A stretch of DNA of 61,674 bases, taken from Akkermansiaceae bacterium (GTDB lineage Bacteria > Verrucomicrobiota > Verrucomicrobiia > Verrucomicrobiales > Akkermansiaceae). The stretch is from positions 1 through 61,674 of the forward strand of contig CANHPN010000010.1 in NCBI GenBank assembly GCA_947462535.1, read 5' to 3'. Positions within the stretch are counted from its first letter, which is position 1, and each line of letters opens with the position of its first letter. Under the pieces are notes generated by a model. That model ran no database searches and was not told the origin of the DNA. It saw nothing but the letters and a program-made list of their open reading frames with translations. The position numbers were made by a program, and so were the translations under genes. This document shows positions 50,031 to 58,472 of the stretch, one piece after another.

Positions 50031-51968
50031 ATGCGTCAACTCTTCCGCTCCGCTCCGGCTCGCCTTGCCCTTGTCGCATTCAGCCTGTTTTTTTCACTCT
50101 CCCTGTTGTCCCGCCTGGCGCTTTTGTTCACAGCCCGCCATGACGTGATTTGGGATGTTTCAGTCCTTGGAATCCTTGGCTGCGGAATTTTCTACGACGC
50201 CGCTGCCGGGCTCTTCGCGGCAGCCCCATGGTTGCTCCTTGGAATCATCGCTCCGGTTCGCAGCTTGAGATCTCGGGTCGGCCAGTGGCTCATCGCCGGG
50301 TTGATGCTTGTTTTCGCGAGTATTTTCATCTTCATCTCCACCTCGGAATGGTTTTTCTGGGACGAGTTCAACGTGCGTTTCAACTTCATCGCCGTGGATT
50401 ACCTCATCTGGACGCAGGAAGTCCTTGGAAACATTTCCGAGTCCTATCCGATGGTGCCCATTCTGGGCGGAATCGTCCTTGCGGGGGGCCTGGTCTCATG
50501 GGCGATGAAACGGAAAGGCGTGTTTGCTTGGACCGCTAACGGCACCACCACCTGGGCCGACCGCAGCGGCGGAATAGTCGCGGGGCTGGGCCTCACCTCG
50601 CTGACGTTTCTGTTTGTCAGCCAGTCGGCGCTGCCCGCCTTCGCCAACCAATTCCACAGCGAGCTCGCCAAGAACGGATGCTGGTCGTTCTTCGCCGCCT
50701 TCAAACAGATGGAACTGGATTACACCAAGTGGTATCCCAAGCTGCCGCAGGATGAGGCGCTCGCCACCACGAGAAAACTCCTCGTCACCCCCAACGAGAC
50801 CGCCGCCTCTCCTGCCAACGACGATCTCCGCCGCACCATCACGCGCACCGGACCCGAGCAGCGCTGGAACGTCATCCTCATCTGCATGGAAAGCCTCGGC
50901 GCGGACTTCATGACTTACGGCGGCAACGACCGCCACATCACTCCGAACCTCGACCGCCTCGCCAACGAATCGGTCTTCTTCGAAAACCTCTACGCCACCG
51001 GCACCCGCACCGTCCGCGGCATGGAAGCGCTCACGCTGAACCTTCCGCCCACCCCGGGCCAGGCGATCATCTATCGGCCGGAAGGCACGGATCTCGTCAC
51101 CAGTTTCAGCCCGTTTTTGAAACGCGGTTACGATTGCGGATTCTTCTACGGCGGCGACGGCCGGTTCGACTTCATGAACCGCTATTTCACCACCGCAGGA
51201 TGCCGCCGGATGGATGTCGGGGCTTGGGAAAAAAGCGACGTCTCCTTCAAGACCTCATGGGGTGCCTGCGACGAGGACCTGTTCAACAAAACCATTTCCG
51301 AAGCAGACAAGGCCGATGCCGCGGGAAAACCCTTCCACTACTTCTGCATGACCACCAGCAACCATCGTCCCTACGATTTCCCTGCCGGACGAATCGACAT
51401 GCCATCACACACCGGACGCAACGCTGCCGTGAAATACTCCGACTGGGCCGTGCAGGACCTGATCAACAAGGCCAGCAAGCGCCCTTGGTTCAAGAACACG
51501 CTCTTCGTCTTCTGCGCGGACCACTGTGCCAGCAGCGCCGGCAAGTCCGAGCTGAACGTCCAGAAATTCCATATCCCCTGCATGATCTACAACCCGCTGC
51601 TCGTGCCCGCCAACAAGATCGACGCGTTGTGCAGCCAGGTCGACGTGATGCCAACGGTCTTCGGCCTGTTGAATTGGAGCCACGACACCCTCGGCTACGG
51701 CTACGACCGACTCGCGCCGGATGCCGCTTCATTGCCGAACCGCGCCTTCATCAGCAACTACCAGAAAATCGGCCTGTTGCAAAACGGCCGGCTTGCGGTC
51801 CTCAAGCCAAAGACCCAGACCTCGCTCTATCAATGCGATCTCAAGACCGGAATCCTCTCGTCAATGAAGCCTGAGGCCGTGGGCGACCTTTTACGCGACA
51901 CCACCGCCTATTACCAAAGCGCGTCCTGGCTTTTCAGCAGCGGCCGCTTGAAAAAATCCTTCCAATAA
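50031..51968 (+). CDS. LTA-synthase-like phosphoglycerol transferase (sulfatase fold)
   Basis: 645 residues from ATG 50031. Five N-terminal membrane segments (about residues 10-210) are followed by an extracytoplasmic sulfatase-fold domain: the metal-binding ILICMESLGADF, the catalytic-threonine motif TGTRTVRGMEALTL, and CADHCASS with the later Asp/His ligands. The family transfers phosphoglycerol or phosphoethanolamine-like groups to polymers (LtaS, OpgB/MdoB). In a diderm an OpgB-like role on periplasmic glucans or another glycan is more likely than teichoic acid synthesis. It is followed 29 bases later by a methyltransferase gene. Confidence 0.9.
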   Translation: MRQLFRSAPARLALVAFSLFFSLSLLSRLALLFTARHDVIWDVSVLGILGCGIFYDAAAGLFAAAPWLLLGIIAPVRSLRSRVGQWLIAGLMLVFASIFIFISTSEWFFWDEFNVRFNFIAVDYLIWTQEVLGNISESYPMVPILGGIVLAGGLVSWAMKRKGVFAWTANGTTTWADRSGGIVAGLGLTSLTFLFVSQSALPAFANQFHSELAKNGCWSFFAAFKQMELDYTKWYPKLPQDEALATTRKLLVTPNETAASPANDDLRRTITRTGPEQRWNVILICMESLGADFMTYGGNDRHITPNLDRLANESVFFENLYATGTRTVRGMEALTLNLPPTPGQAIIYRPEGTDLVTSFSPFLKRGYDCGFFYGGDGRFDFMNRYFTTAGCRRMDVGAWEKSDVSFKTSWGACDEDLFNKTISEADKADAAGKPFHYFCMTTSNHRPYDFPAGRIDMPSHTGRNAAVKYSDWAVQDLINKASKRPWFKNTLFVFCADHCASSAGKSELNVQKFHIPCMIYNPLLVPANKIDALCSQVDVMPTVFGLLNWSHDTLGYGYDRLAPDAASLPNRAFISNYQKIGLLQNGRLAVLKPKTQTSLYQCDLKTGILSSMKPEAVGDLLRDTTAYYQSASWLFSSGRLKKSFQ

Positions 51969-51997
51969 CCACCCCCTCACCCGTCACGCTCCAAATC

Positions 51998-52594
51998 ATG
52001 AAATCAGATCGCCTCAGCGCCCAAGGCTTCGTCAATCTCCATCGCAAGCTGCTCTTCCGCCTCATGGCGGTCGGCCTCGTCGCTTACTTTTTCCTGGTTC
52101 CAGACCCGTTGAAACTTTCCGATTTCGCCATCCTGTCCTTACAAACCGCGGGAGCCTTCCTGATGTTCGCCGGAATTCTCGGCCGCGTGCTCGCCACCAT
52201 TTCCATCGGCGGCCACAAGGACAAGGCCATCATGCAAACAGAGCTCTATTCCGTCTGCCGCAATCCGCTCTACTTCGCATCCTTCCTGATGGCCCTCGGC
52301 TTCGGACTGCTTTCCGGACGCGTGGATTTCACCTTGCTGGCATCGGTCGCCTACCTCGCGATTTTCTATCCGATGATGCGCAACGAGGCGAAATACCTCC
52401 GGGAGAAATTCGACGACTTCGCGGAGTATGAAAAACGGGTCCCGCTCTTCTTCCCGAACTTCGCCCGGTGGCAGGAGCGCAAGTGTTTCGAAATCAATTT
52501 CAGGCTGGTGAGAAAAACTCTGCTAGACGCCTCGCTCGTGCTGCCGCTCATTCCCCTGATGATTCTTGTCCGGGCTTATTTGGCGGCCAAGTGA
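51998..52594 (+). CDS. ICMT/PEMT-type membrane methyltransferase family protein
   Basis: A 198-residue protein with four or five hydrophobic segments and the C-terminal family motif: the SVCRNPLYFASFLMALG segment, then EAKYLREKFDDFAEYEKRVP, which resembles the SAM- and substrate-binding part of isoprenylcysteine and phospholipid methyltransferases. The substrate is unknown. The 29-base gap from the LTA-synthase-like gene suggests an operon and a membrane-lipid or glycan role, which is inference. Confidence 0.85.
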   Translation: MKSDRLSAQGFVNLHRKLLFRLMAVGLVAYFFLVPDPLKLSDFAILSLQTAGAFLMFAGILGRVLATISIGGHKDKAIMQTELYSVCRNPLYFASFLMALGFGLLSGRVDFTLLASVAYLAIFYPMMRNEAKYLREKFDDFAEYEKRVPLFFPNFARWQERKCFEINFRLVRKTLLDASLVLPLIPLMILVRAYLAAK

Positions 52595-52653
52595 GGAAAA
52601 TCCGGCCTGCCGGAAACCTTGCCGAGCGCCGCCGGACTCGTCATGCTCACCCC

Positions 52654-54066
52654 ATGATTCGTCCGCTTTTGCTCCTCTGCTTGCTCGCCGCCGCCTCGCA
52701 CGCGCAGTCCTACGCCCCGCTCAGCGAGCGCCCGCCCGCCCTCGCCCGCGAATTCCGCGGCGCCTGGATCGCCTGCATTTATAACATCGACTGGCCCAGC
52801 TCGCCCGGCCTCAGCGCCGCCAGCCAGCAAGCCGAAATGCGCGGCATCCTCGACAAGCTCGCCGCGCTCAAGATGAACGCCGTCATCTTCCAGGTCCGCC
52901 CGCAGTGCGACGCGGTTTACGCCTCCTCCATCGAACCGTGGAGCTCCAGCCTAACCGGCACCATGGGCCGCTCACCCGGCTACGATCCCCTCGCCTACTG
53001 CATCCAGCAAGCCCACTCCCGCGGGATCGAGGTCCACGCCTGGTTCAACCCGTTCCGCGCCCTTTCCAACAACTCCCAACAGATCGCCCAAAATCACGTC
53101 TGCCGCAGCGCGCCGGGCATCACCAGGAAGTTCGGCACCATGACCTGGTGTGACCCCGCCAGCTCCGACACCCGCTCCCGCGCCCTCAACGTCATCCTCG
53201 ACGTGGTCAAGCGCTACGACATCGACGGTGTCCATCTCGACGACTATTTCTATCCGTATCCATCAGGCAGCCTGCGCTTCCCCGATGGAAAAAGCCCCGC
53301 CGAGCGGCGCAGCTACGTCGATGGCTTCGTCAGCAGCCTCTACTCTTCCGTCAAGCGCCAGAAATCCTGGGTCCGCGTCGGCATCAGCCCCTTCGGCATC
53401 TGGCGGCCCGGCGTCCCCGCGGGCATCGAGGCCGGCATCGACAGCTACGAGCAGCTCGCCGGCGACTCTCGCAAGTGGCTCAAAAACGGCTGGCTCGACT
53501 ACCTCGCTCCCCAGCTCTACTGGCGGGACTCGCCGCAAAAACAAAGCTTCTCCACCCTCCTCAACTGGTGGCGCCAGCAAGGATCGCGCCCCGTCTGGCC
53601 CGGCATCGCCACCACCCGCATCGGCGGCTCGGAAGACAACCGGCCCGCCTCGGAAATCACCCACCAGATCGACATCAGCCGCAAGACCGGCAAAAACTGG
53701 AACGGTCACATCCACTGGAGCGCGAAAAGCCTCGTGAAAAACCAAGGCGGCATTTCCACCAAGCTCGCTAACACCTACACCCAGCCCGCCGCCATTCCGC
53801 CCATGCCATGGGTCAACAACAACGCGCCCGCCGCCCCCGGCGTCAGCGCCTCGATCCAGGACGGCGGCACTTCCATCCGCTGCTCGCCCGGCTCCGGCAC
53901 CGCGAAAATCGCTGTCCAAGCCAAGATTGGCGGCACTTGGCGCACGATGAAAATCGCCCCCGGCGGCACCCAAAGCATCACCATTCCGCGCGCCGACGCC
54001 ATCGCCGTCACCGCCCTCGACCGCTTCGGCAACGCCAGCGCTCCGAAGGTGCTCGGCCTGCAATGA
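52654..54066 (+). CDS. secreted GHL10-type glycoside hydrolase-like protein
   Basis: 470 residues from ATG 52654 with a signal peptide (PLLLLCLLAAASHAQ). The TIM-barrel domain opens with LAREFRGAWIACIYNIDWPS and contains FQVRPQCDAVYAS, GIEVHAWFNPFRAL and YDIDGVHLDDYFYPYP, the GHL10 (YddW/DUF4015-like) signature with the catalytic Asp region. The last ~100 residues form an Ig- or FnIII-like domain (SASIQDGGTSIRCSPGSGTAKI). Family members act on peptidoglycan glycan strands or remain uncharacterised. Codon use is unremarkable. Confidence 0.88.
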   Translation: MIRPLLLLCLLAAASHAQSYAPLSERPPALAREFRGAWIACIYNIDWPSSPGLSAASQQAEMRGILDKLAALKMNAVIFQVRPQCDAVYASSIEPWSSSLTGTMGRSPGYDPLAYCIQQAHSRGIEVHAWFNPFRALSNNSQQIAQNHVCRSAPGITRKFGTMTWCDPASSDTRSRALNVILDVVKRYDIDGVHLDDYFYPYPSGSLRFPDGKSPAERRSYVDGFVSSLYSSVKRQKSWVRVGISPFGIWRPGVPAGIEAGIDSYEQLAGDSRKWLKNGWLDYLAPQLYWRDSPQKQSFSTLLNWWRQQGSRPVWPGIATTRIGGSEDNRPASEITHQIDISRKTGKNWNGHIHWSAKSLVKNQGGISTKLANTYTQPAAIPPMPWVNNNAPAAPGVSASIQDGGTSIRCSPGSGTAKIAVQAKIGGTWRTMKIAPGGTQSITIPRADAIAVTALDRFGNASAPKVLGLQ

Positions 54067-54088
54067 ACCCACCTGAAAATCAGCCCTC

Positions 54089-54721
54089 TTGAAAACCCGC
54101 CCTAACCTGCTCCTCCTAACCGCCATCAGCCCGTGGATCGCTTGGTCCGCGTGGCAACCATTCGACCGGCCCACCTGGTGGATGGAAGTGCTGCCGGTTT
54201 TCCTCGGCTTCATCGCGCTGCTCATCGCCCAGGCCAAGGGCTGGCGGTTTTCCAATCTCGCGCTTTCCCTGATCGGATTTCACATGATGGTGCTGCTGGT
54301 CGGCGGTCATTACACCTACGCCCTGGTGCCGCTCGGCGACTGGGTGAGCGCGTTTTTCGGAGCGGATCGAAACCACTACGACCGCCTCGGCCACCTCACC
54401 CAAGGCTTCGTGCCCGCGATCGTCTGCCGCGAGATTTTCGTCCGCACCGGCGTGCTCGCCCGCCGCGCCTGGCTCGGCTTCTGCGTGATCTCATTCTGCC
54501 TTGCCTTCAGCGCCACCTACGAACTCATCGAGTGGCTGGCCGCCCTAGTTTCTGCCGAAGCGTCAGAGTCATTTCTCGGCACCCAAGGCGACGTATGGGA
54601 TACCCAGTGGGACATATTTTTGGCGGGAATAGGAGCCTTGTCCGCGTTTATCTTCCTGTCCCGCGCGCATGACCGGTCCATCGCCCGGTTGGGAGAATTC
54701 GGCCAGCCCCCGACAATTTAA
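54089..54721 (+). CDS. DUF2238 (YjdF-like) membrane protein
   Basis: A 210-residue protein starting at TTG 54089, with five or six membrane segments. The motif GADRNHYDRLGHLTQGFVPA and the late ATYELIEWL, then LGTQGDVWDTQWD, are the conserved residues of DUF2238. Function unknown; the acidic and His residues in loops could bind a metal. It begins 22 bases after the glycosidase stop. Confidence 0.88.
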   Translation: MKTRPNLLLLTAISPWIAWSAWQPFDRPTWWMEVLPVFLGFIALLIAQAKGWRFSNLALSLIGFHMMVLLVGGHYTYALVPLGDWVSAFFGADRNHYDRLGHLTQGFVPAIVCREIFVRTGVLARRAWLGFCVISFCLAFSATYELIEWLAALVSAEASESFLGTQGDVWDTQWDIFLAGIGALSAFIFLSRAHDRSIARLGEFGQPPTI

Positions 54722-54806
54722 CCGATCACCCGGATTTCCCGCGTCTCCGCCCTTGCCACGCGGCGGATCAGCGCGTTGACTTTCCGCCATTCCAATTTTC
54801 CCCACT

Positions 54807-55307
54807 GTGAAAGCTCACGAACTCTATTCCGCCGTCGATCCCGCCATTGTCACTCAAATCCTCGATTGGTTCCGCGCCAATGACAGGAACGTGTATCGGT
54901 CCGCCGTCGCCACCCTTGCCGCCAACCGCAAGCTGCGCCCCGTCTTCATCGAGAAAAAATCCATGGCCGACCAATACGCATGGATTCACAAAACCCTCAA
55001 AATCAACGCCTGCGACACCATCGGCGAGCACCTGCTGCAAGCCTATCTGATGGCCGGCCAGCAATCGCTCCTCGCCATGTTCTGCGACGGCATGGGCATC
55101 CCGCACGACGGCAAGGGCTCCGTCGTCGGCAACCTGCCCAAGAAACTCGATACCGAGCGCCTCAACTCCACCATCGAGCGCCTCGTCGATATTTTCGAAC
55201 CCAAGCTGCTCGCCGTTTACCTCCACTGCTTCAACATGCAGGTCCCCGGCGGCTGGCCCGAGCTCAGCGAAAAGCTCGCCTCCGACGAGCACCTCAAGCT
55301 GGCTTGA
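54807..55307 (+). CDS. hypothetical protein, no family recognised
   Basis: A 166-residue, soluble, largely helical protein starting at GTG 54807. It has no signal peptide and no membrane segment. Conserved-looking blocks are YAWIHKTLKINACDTIGEHLL, AMFCDGMGIPHDGKGSVVG and KLLAVYLHCFNMQVPGGWPEL. Composition and codon use match the neighbours, so I believe it is real. The DGMGIPHD block could hold a ligand or metal site. Likely a lineage-restricted protein. Confidence 0.7.
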   Translation: MKAHELYSAVDPAIVTQILDWFRANDRNVYRSAVATLAANRKLRPVFIEKKSMADQYAWIHKTLKINACDTIGEHLLQAYLMAGQQSLLAMFCDGMGIPHDGKGSVVGNLPKKLDTERLNSTIERLVDIFEPKLLAVYLHCFNMQVPGGWPELSEKLASDEHLKLA

Positions 55308-55358
55308 GGAACGTTGAGAACCGGCAAGGGCACCTCGCCGGATCACCGTCGCGGCTGT

Positions 55359-58127
55359 TCATTCCGCGAGTAATTTCGCGGTCTCGTCGCGTCCTAACTT
55401 TGCGGCCCGGCCAAGCCAGATCCTGGCAAGGCCTTTCGAAGGAGCCACCCCCACGCCATGGAGCAGGCAACGGCCATATGCGACCAGCCCTTCAGGCCAA
55501 TTAGCCTGTGCTGATTTCCGGTACCAGAACACCGCTTCGACGGGATCCTTGCCCACGCCAATGCCGTTCTCATAACAGCATCCCAGTTCATACTGACCTT
55601 CCGCGTGATCCTTGAGCGCCGCTTTCTCAAAATACTGGCAGGCCTCCGCCGCCTTGGATGGTCCCTGAGCCAGAAGCAGCCGCCCCATCCGCACTTGCGC
55701 CGGTCCATGATTCTGGGCCACGGCCAGCTGCAGCCATTTAGCGGACTCCTCCTCGTTTCGCTCCACACCAAATCCATCCCTGAGGCAGTTCGCATAAGAC
55801 AACTGGCCCTGCGGATCTTTCTTGTCGGCCGCCTTGCGATACCAGGCGGCGGCCTCGGCCGGATCCTTCGTCACGCCGGTGCCGTTCGCGTAACAATCCC
55901 CCAGACTCGCCATCGCCGCGGCACCGCCCAACTCCGCGGACCTGCGCAACAAACCCACGACCTGCGCGGGATCCTTGCTGAACCGCAACGCCTTCTCACG
56001 GATCGCGCCGGCGTTGTTATTTCTCACCAGCGTTTCGATGAACTCCTCCGCCTGCTTGCGGGATTCTGCGTCATCGAGCATCGAAAGCGTGATCGCCTGC
56101 TTGAGCAGCGCCTCGGAATGCCCTTGGCGCGCGGCCTTGCCATACCACTCCGCCGCCTCCTTGATGTCCTTTTCCACGCCGAATCCTTCGGCCAGGCATT
56201 TCGCATAGGCCACCTGGGACTCCCAGAAACCCATCTTCGCCGCTGCCATGTAACTCCGGGCCGCCTGCTTCTCATCTTTTTCAATCGCCACGCCTGAGGC
56301 CAACAAGTCGGCCATGTTATGATAGGCATACGGGCTTTTTTCCTTTTCGAGCGATTTGCGATACCACTTGAGCGCCTCGTTCCCATCGCGGGTAACCCCC
56401 CAGCCGTTCTGATAACAATCCGCCAGATTGAGCATGCCATGGGAACTCCAAGCATCCGCCGCCTTGCGGAAATACTCCACCGCCTTGTTCGCGTCTTTGG
56501 GAAACCCCTGCCCGCGCAGATGCAGCTGGCCGAGATTGCTCATTGCGGTGCTGTTTCCCTGAGCCTCCGCCTTTCGATACCACTGAATGGCTCGGGAATA
56601 GTCCCGCGCCACTCCCTGGCCATTCACGTAAGCCAGCCCAAGGTTGTTCTGCGCGGCGGGGTTCCCCTGTTCCGCCGCCTTGCGATACCACACGGCGGCT
56701 TGCTTCTTGTCCCTAGGCACACCTTTGCCGGTCGCCAGCAAAAGCCCGATTTCGTTCTGGCATCGTGCATCACCCAAGTCCGCGCCTTTCTGGAACCACT
56801 TCGCCGCCGTGCGGACATCGCCACTGTTCAAATGCAGGAACCCCAGATTCTGATGGGCGACATCGAACCCCAAGCCTGCGGCGCGCTCAAAAAGTTGCAC
56901 GCCCTTCTCCAGATCCTTCGGCCGCCCGCTGCCATCACGATAACAGACTCCCAGCAGATTGATCCCCTTCATGTTCCCGGCCAAAACCAGTTTGTCGCAC
57001 ATGTCCGCGGCGACCTGATAATCCCTACCGATCCCAAATCCGTGGAAATGACACCAGGCGAGCATGAACATGCCTTCTTCGACCCCGTGTTCGGCCGCTT
57101 GTGAATACCATCGAAACGAGGCCTCGGGGTCCTTTTCCACCCCCGTTCCGTGCCTATAATAATGCCCCAAGGCATACTCGGCGTTCCCGCAACCGGCATC
57201 CGCCGCAGTTTGGATCATTCGGATGGCTTTCGGTGGGTCCTTCGCCACTCCATTGCCCGACATGTAAGCAAGGCCCAGATTGGTTACCGCATCCATGTCG
57301 CCCTGATCAGCGGCGCGCTGCAGCCAGACCAGCATCTCTTGCAGGTTCTTTTCCACCCCCCACCCTTTTTCAAAGCAAACTCCGTAGCGCCGCTGCGCCA
57401 GACTGTCACCTTTTTCGGCAGCCAGCCTCAACCACTTGGCGGCCTCCGGGTAATCCACCGGAACCCCTTCGCCCAGCGACAGGCAAGTGCCGAGTTTCGC
57501 CTGCGCCCGGGAATGCCCCTGCTCCGCCGCCTTGCGATACCAAGCCACCGCTTCCACCGGCGATTTCTCCAACTCCCCGCCCTCCGCCAGCATGTCGCCG
57601 ACCACCAGCTGGGCCGCCGCGTCACCGGCTTCCGCAGCTTCGCGGTAAAGCCCCAACGCCCCCGCCGCATCCTTGTCGCAACCCCTGCCATGATCCATGC
57701 AGTCTGCCAAGCGCGTCTTCGCCGGGACATCGCCCGCCGCGACCGCCTTACGATACCAGTTCACGGCCTCTTCGGGACGGGCCGCAACGCCGAGGCCCTT
57801 TTCCAGACACTCGCCCCAATACCGCTGGGATGGGACGTCTCCCTGGATCGCGGCTTTTTCACACCACTCCGCGGCTTGCGGCCACTCTCCTTTCCCGAAA
57901 AAGTCATGGGCGTTGCGGACGGTTTGCAGCGCCGCCATCCGCCGAGCCTCCATCGCGGCCACCTCCCGCCGCAGCGTTTCATCGGCCACCTGTTTTCGAT
58001 ATGCCTTGGCGCCAACCGCGCAAATCACCACCACCAGCAATCCCACAATCAAGAATATTGTTAGCGCGCGGTGCTTTTGCTGCTTCCGAGATCCGTCGTT
58101 TTTGGGAAATTCGATTTTCTCTTCCAT
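55359..58127 (-). CDS. very large Sel1-repeat membrane-anchored protein
   Basis: 922 residues with a single N-terminal membrane helix (ALTIFLIVGLLVVVICAVGA, about residues 23-42) and roughly 23 Sel1-like TPR repeats of about 36 residues (A-x-x-G-x-x-x-A-x-x-x-L-G-x-x-Y-x-x-G-x-G-V). Typical units: AQNNLGLAYVNGQGVARDYS, AMSNLGQLHLRGQGFPKDAN. Such proteins are scaffolds for signalling complexes; the location (mainly periplasmic or cytosolic) depends on the topology of the single helix. Positive residues precede the helix, suggesting the repeats are periplasmic. Confidence 0.9.
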   Translation of the reverse strand: MEEKIEFPKNDGSRKQQKHRALTIFLIVGLLVVVICAVGAKAYRKQVADETLRREVAAMEARRMAALQTVRNAHDFFGKGEWPQAAEWCEKAAIQGDVPSQRYWGECLEKGLGVAARPEEAVNWYRKAVAAGDVPAKTRLADCMDHGRGCDKDAAGALGLYREAAEAGDAAAQLVVGDMLAEGGELEKSPVEAVAWYRKAAEQGHSRAQAKLGTCLSLGEGVPVDYPEAAKWLRLAAEKGDSLAQRRYGVCFEKGWGVEKNLQEMLVWLQRAADQGDMDAVTNLGLAYMSGNGVAKDPPKAIRMIQTAADAGCGNAEYALGHYYRHGTGVEKDPEASFRWYSQAAEHGVEEGMFMLAWCHFHGFGIGRDYQVAADMCDKLVLAGNMKGINLLGVCYRDGSGRPKDLEKGVQLFERAAGLGFDVAHQNLGFLHLNSGDVRTAAKWFQKGADLGDARCQNEIGLLLATGKGVPRDKKQAAVWYRKAAEQGNPAAQNNLGLAYVNGQGVARDYSRAIQWYRKAEAQGNSTAMSNLGQLHLRGQGFPKDANKAVEYFRKAADAWSSHGMLNLADCYQNGWGVTRDGNEALKWYRKSLEKEKSPYAYHNMADLLASGVAIEKDEKQAARSYMAAAKMGFWESQVAYAKCLAEGFGVEKDIKEAAEWYGKAARQGHSEALLKQAITLSMLDDAESRKQAEEFIETLVRNNNAGAIREKALRFSKDPAQVVGLLRRSAELGGAAAMASLGDCYANGTGVTKDPAEAAAWYRKAADKKDPQGQLSYANCLRDGFGVERNEEESAKWLQLAVAQNHGPAQVRMGRLLLAQGPSKAAEACQYFEKAALKDHAEGQYELGCCYENGIGVGKDPVEAVFWYRKSAQANWPEGLVAYGRCLLHGVGVAPSKGLARIWLGRAAKLGRDETAKLLAE

Positions 58128-58472
58128 GATGATTCAAACTTTTCCAACCGTCCATCAAGGCTACCCGGAGTCACTGCGGCAAATGGACGCTAAGGTTTTG
58201 AGGTAAAGGTCGCTGACGCCCCCAGCGGGAAGAATCAATTGCGTGAATCGTAGGTTTCCGACCTGCCTTGCCAAGGAGTTTGTTGGCACTGGCAAGCCCG
58301 AGCCGCGGCAGTCAAGCTGCGGCGTAGAACCGTGCGGTGAGATCGTGCAGCGCCTCGGCGTCCTTCGCCGGCAGAATATCGACCCGCTTGACGAAGCGGC
58401 TGAAGTCCTGCGCTTGAGGCCTTGAACCCCCGGACTTTCCTGTCTAGCTTGCGCGCCCGACCCGGAAATTCC
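58128..58472 (-). other. intergenic region between sel1 gene and miaB, with a coding-like tail
   Basis: 345 bases with no complete gene. A minus-strand frame (about 58426 to 58318) reads like the end of a protein (QDFSRFVKRVDILPAKDAEA, then LHDLTARFYAAA and a stop) and may be a remnant. The rest is featureless. The miaB promoter should lie in the last 100 bases but no good box is seen. Confidence 0.4.

Noticed and set aside
53263-54255. 330-codon minus-strand frame
   Set aside because: Antisense shadow of the GHL10-like gene, Gly/Ala/Val-rich with no domain.
57101-58129. 342-codon plus-strand frame opposite the Sel1 gene
   Set aside because: Pro/Arg-rich shadow; the Sel1 repeats on the minus strand are unambiguous.
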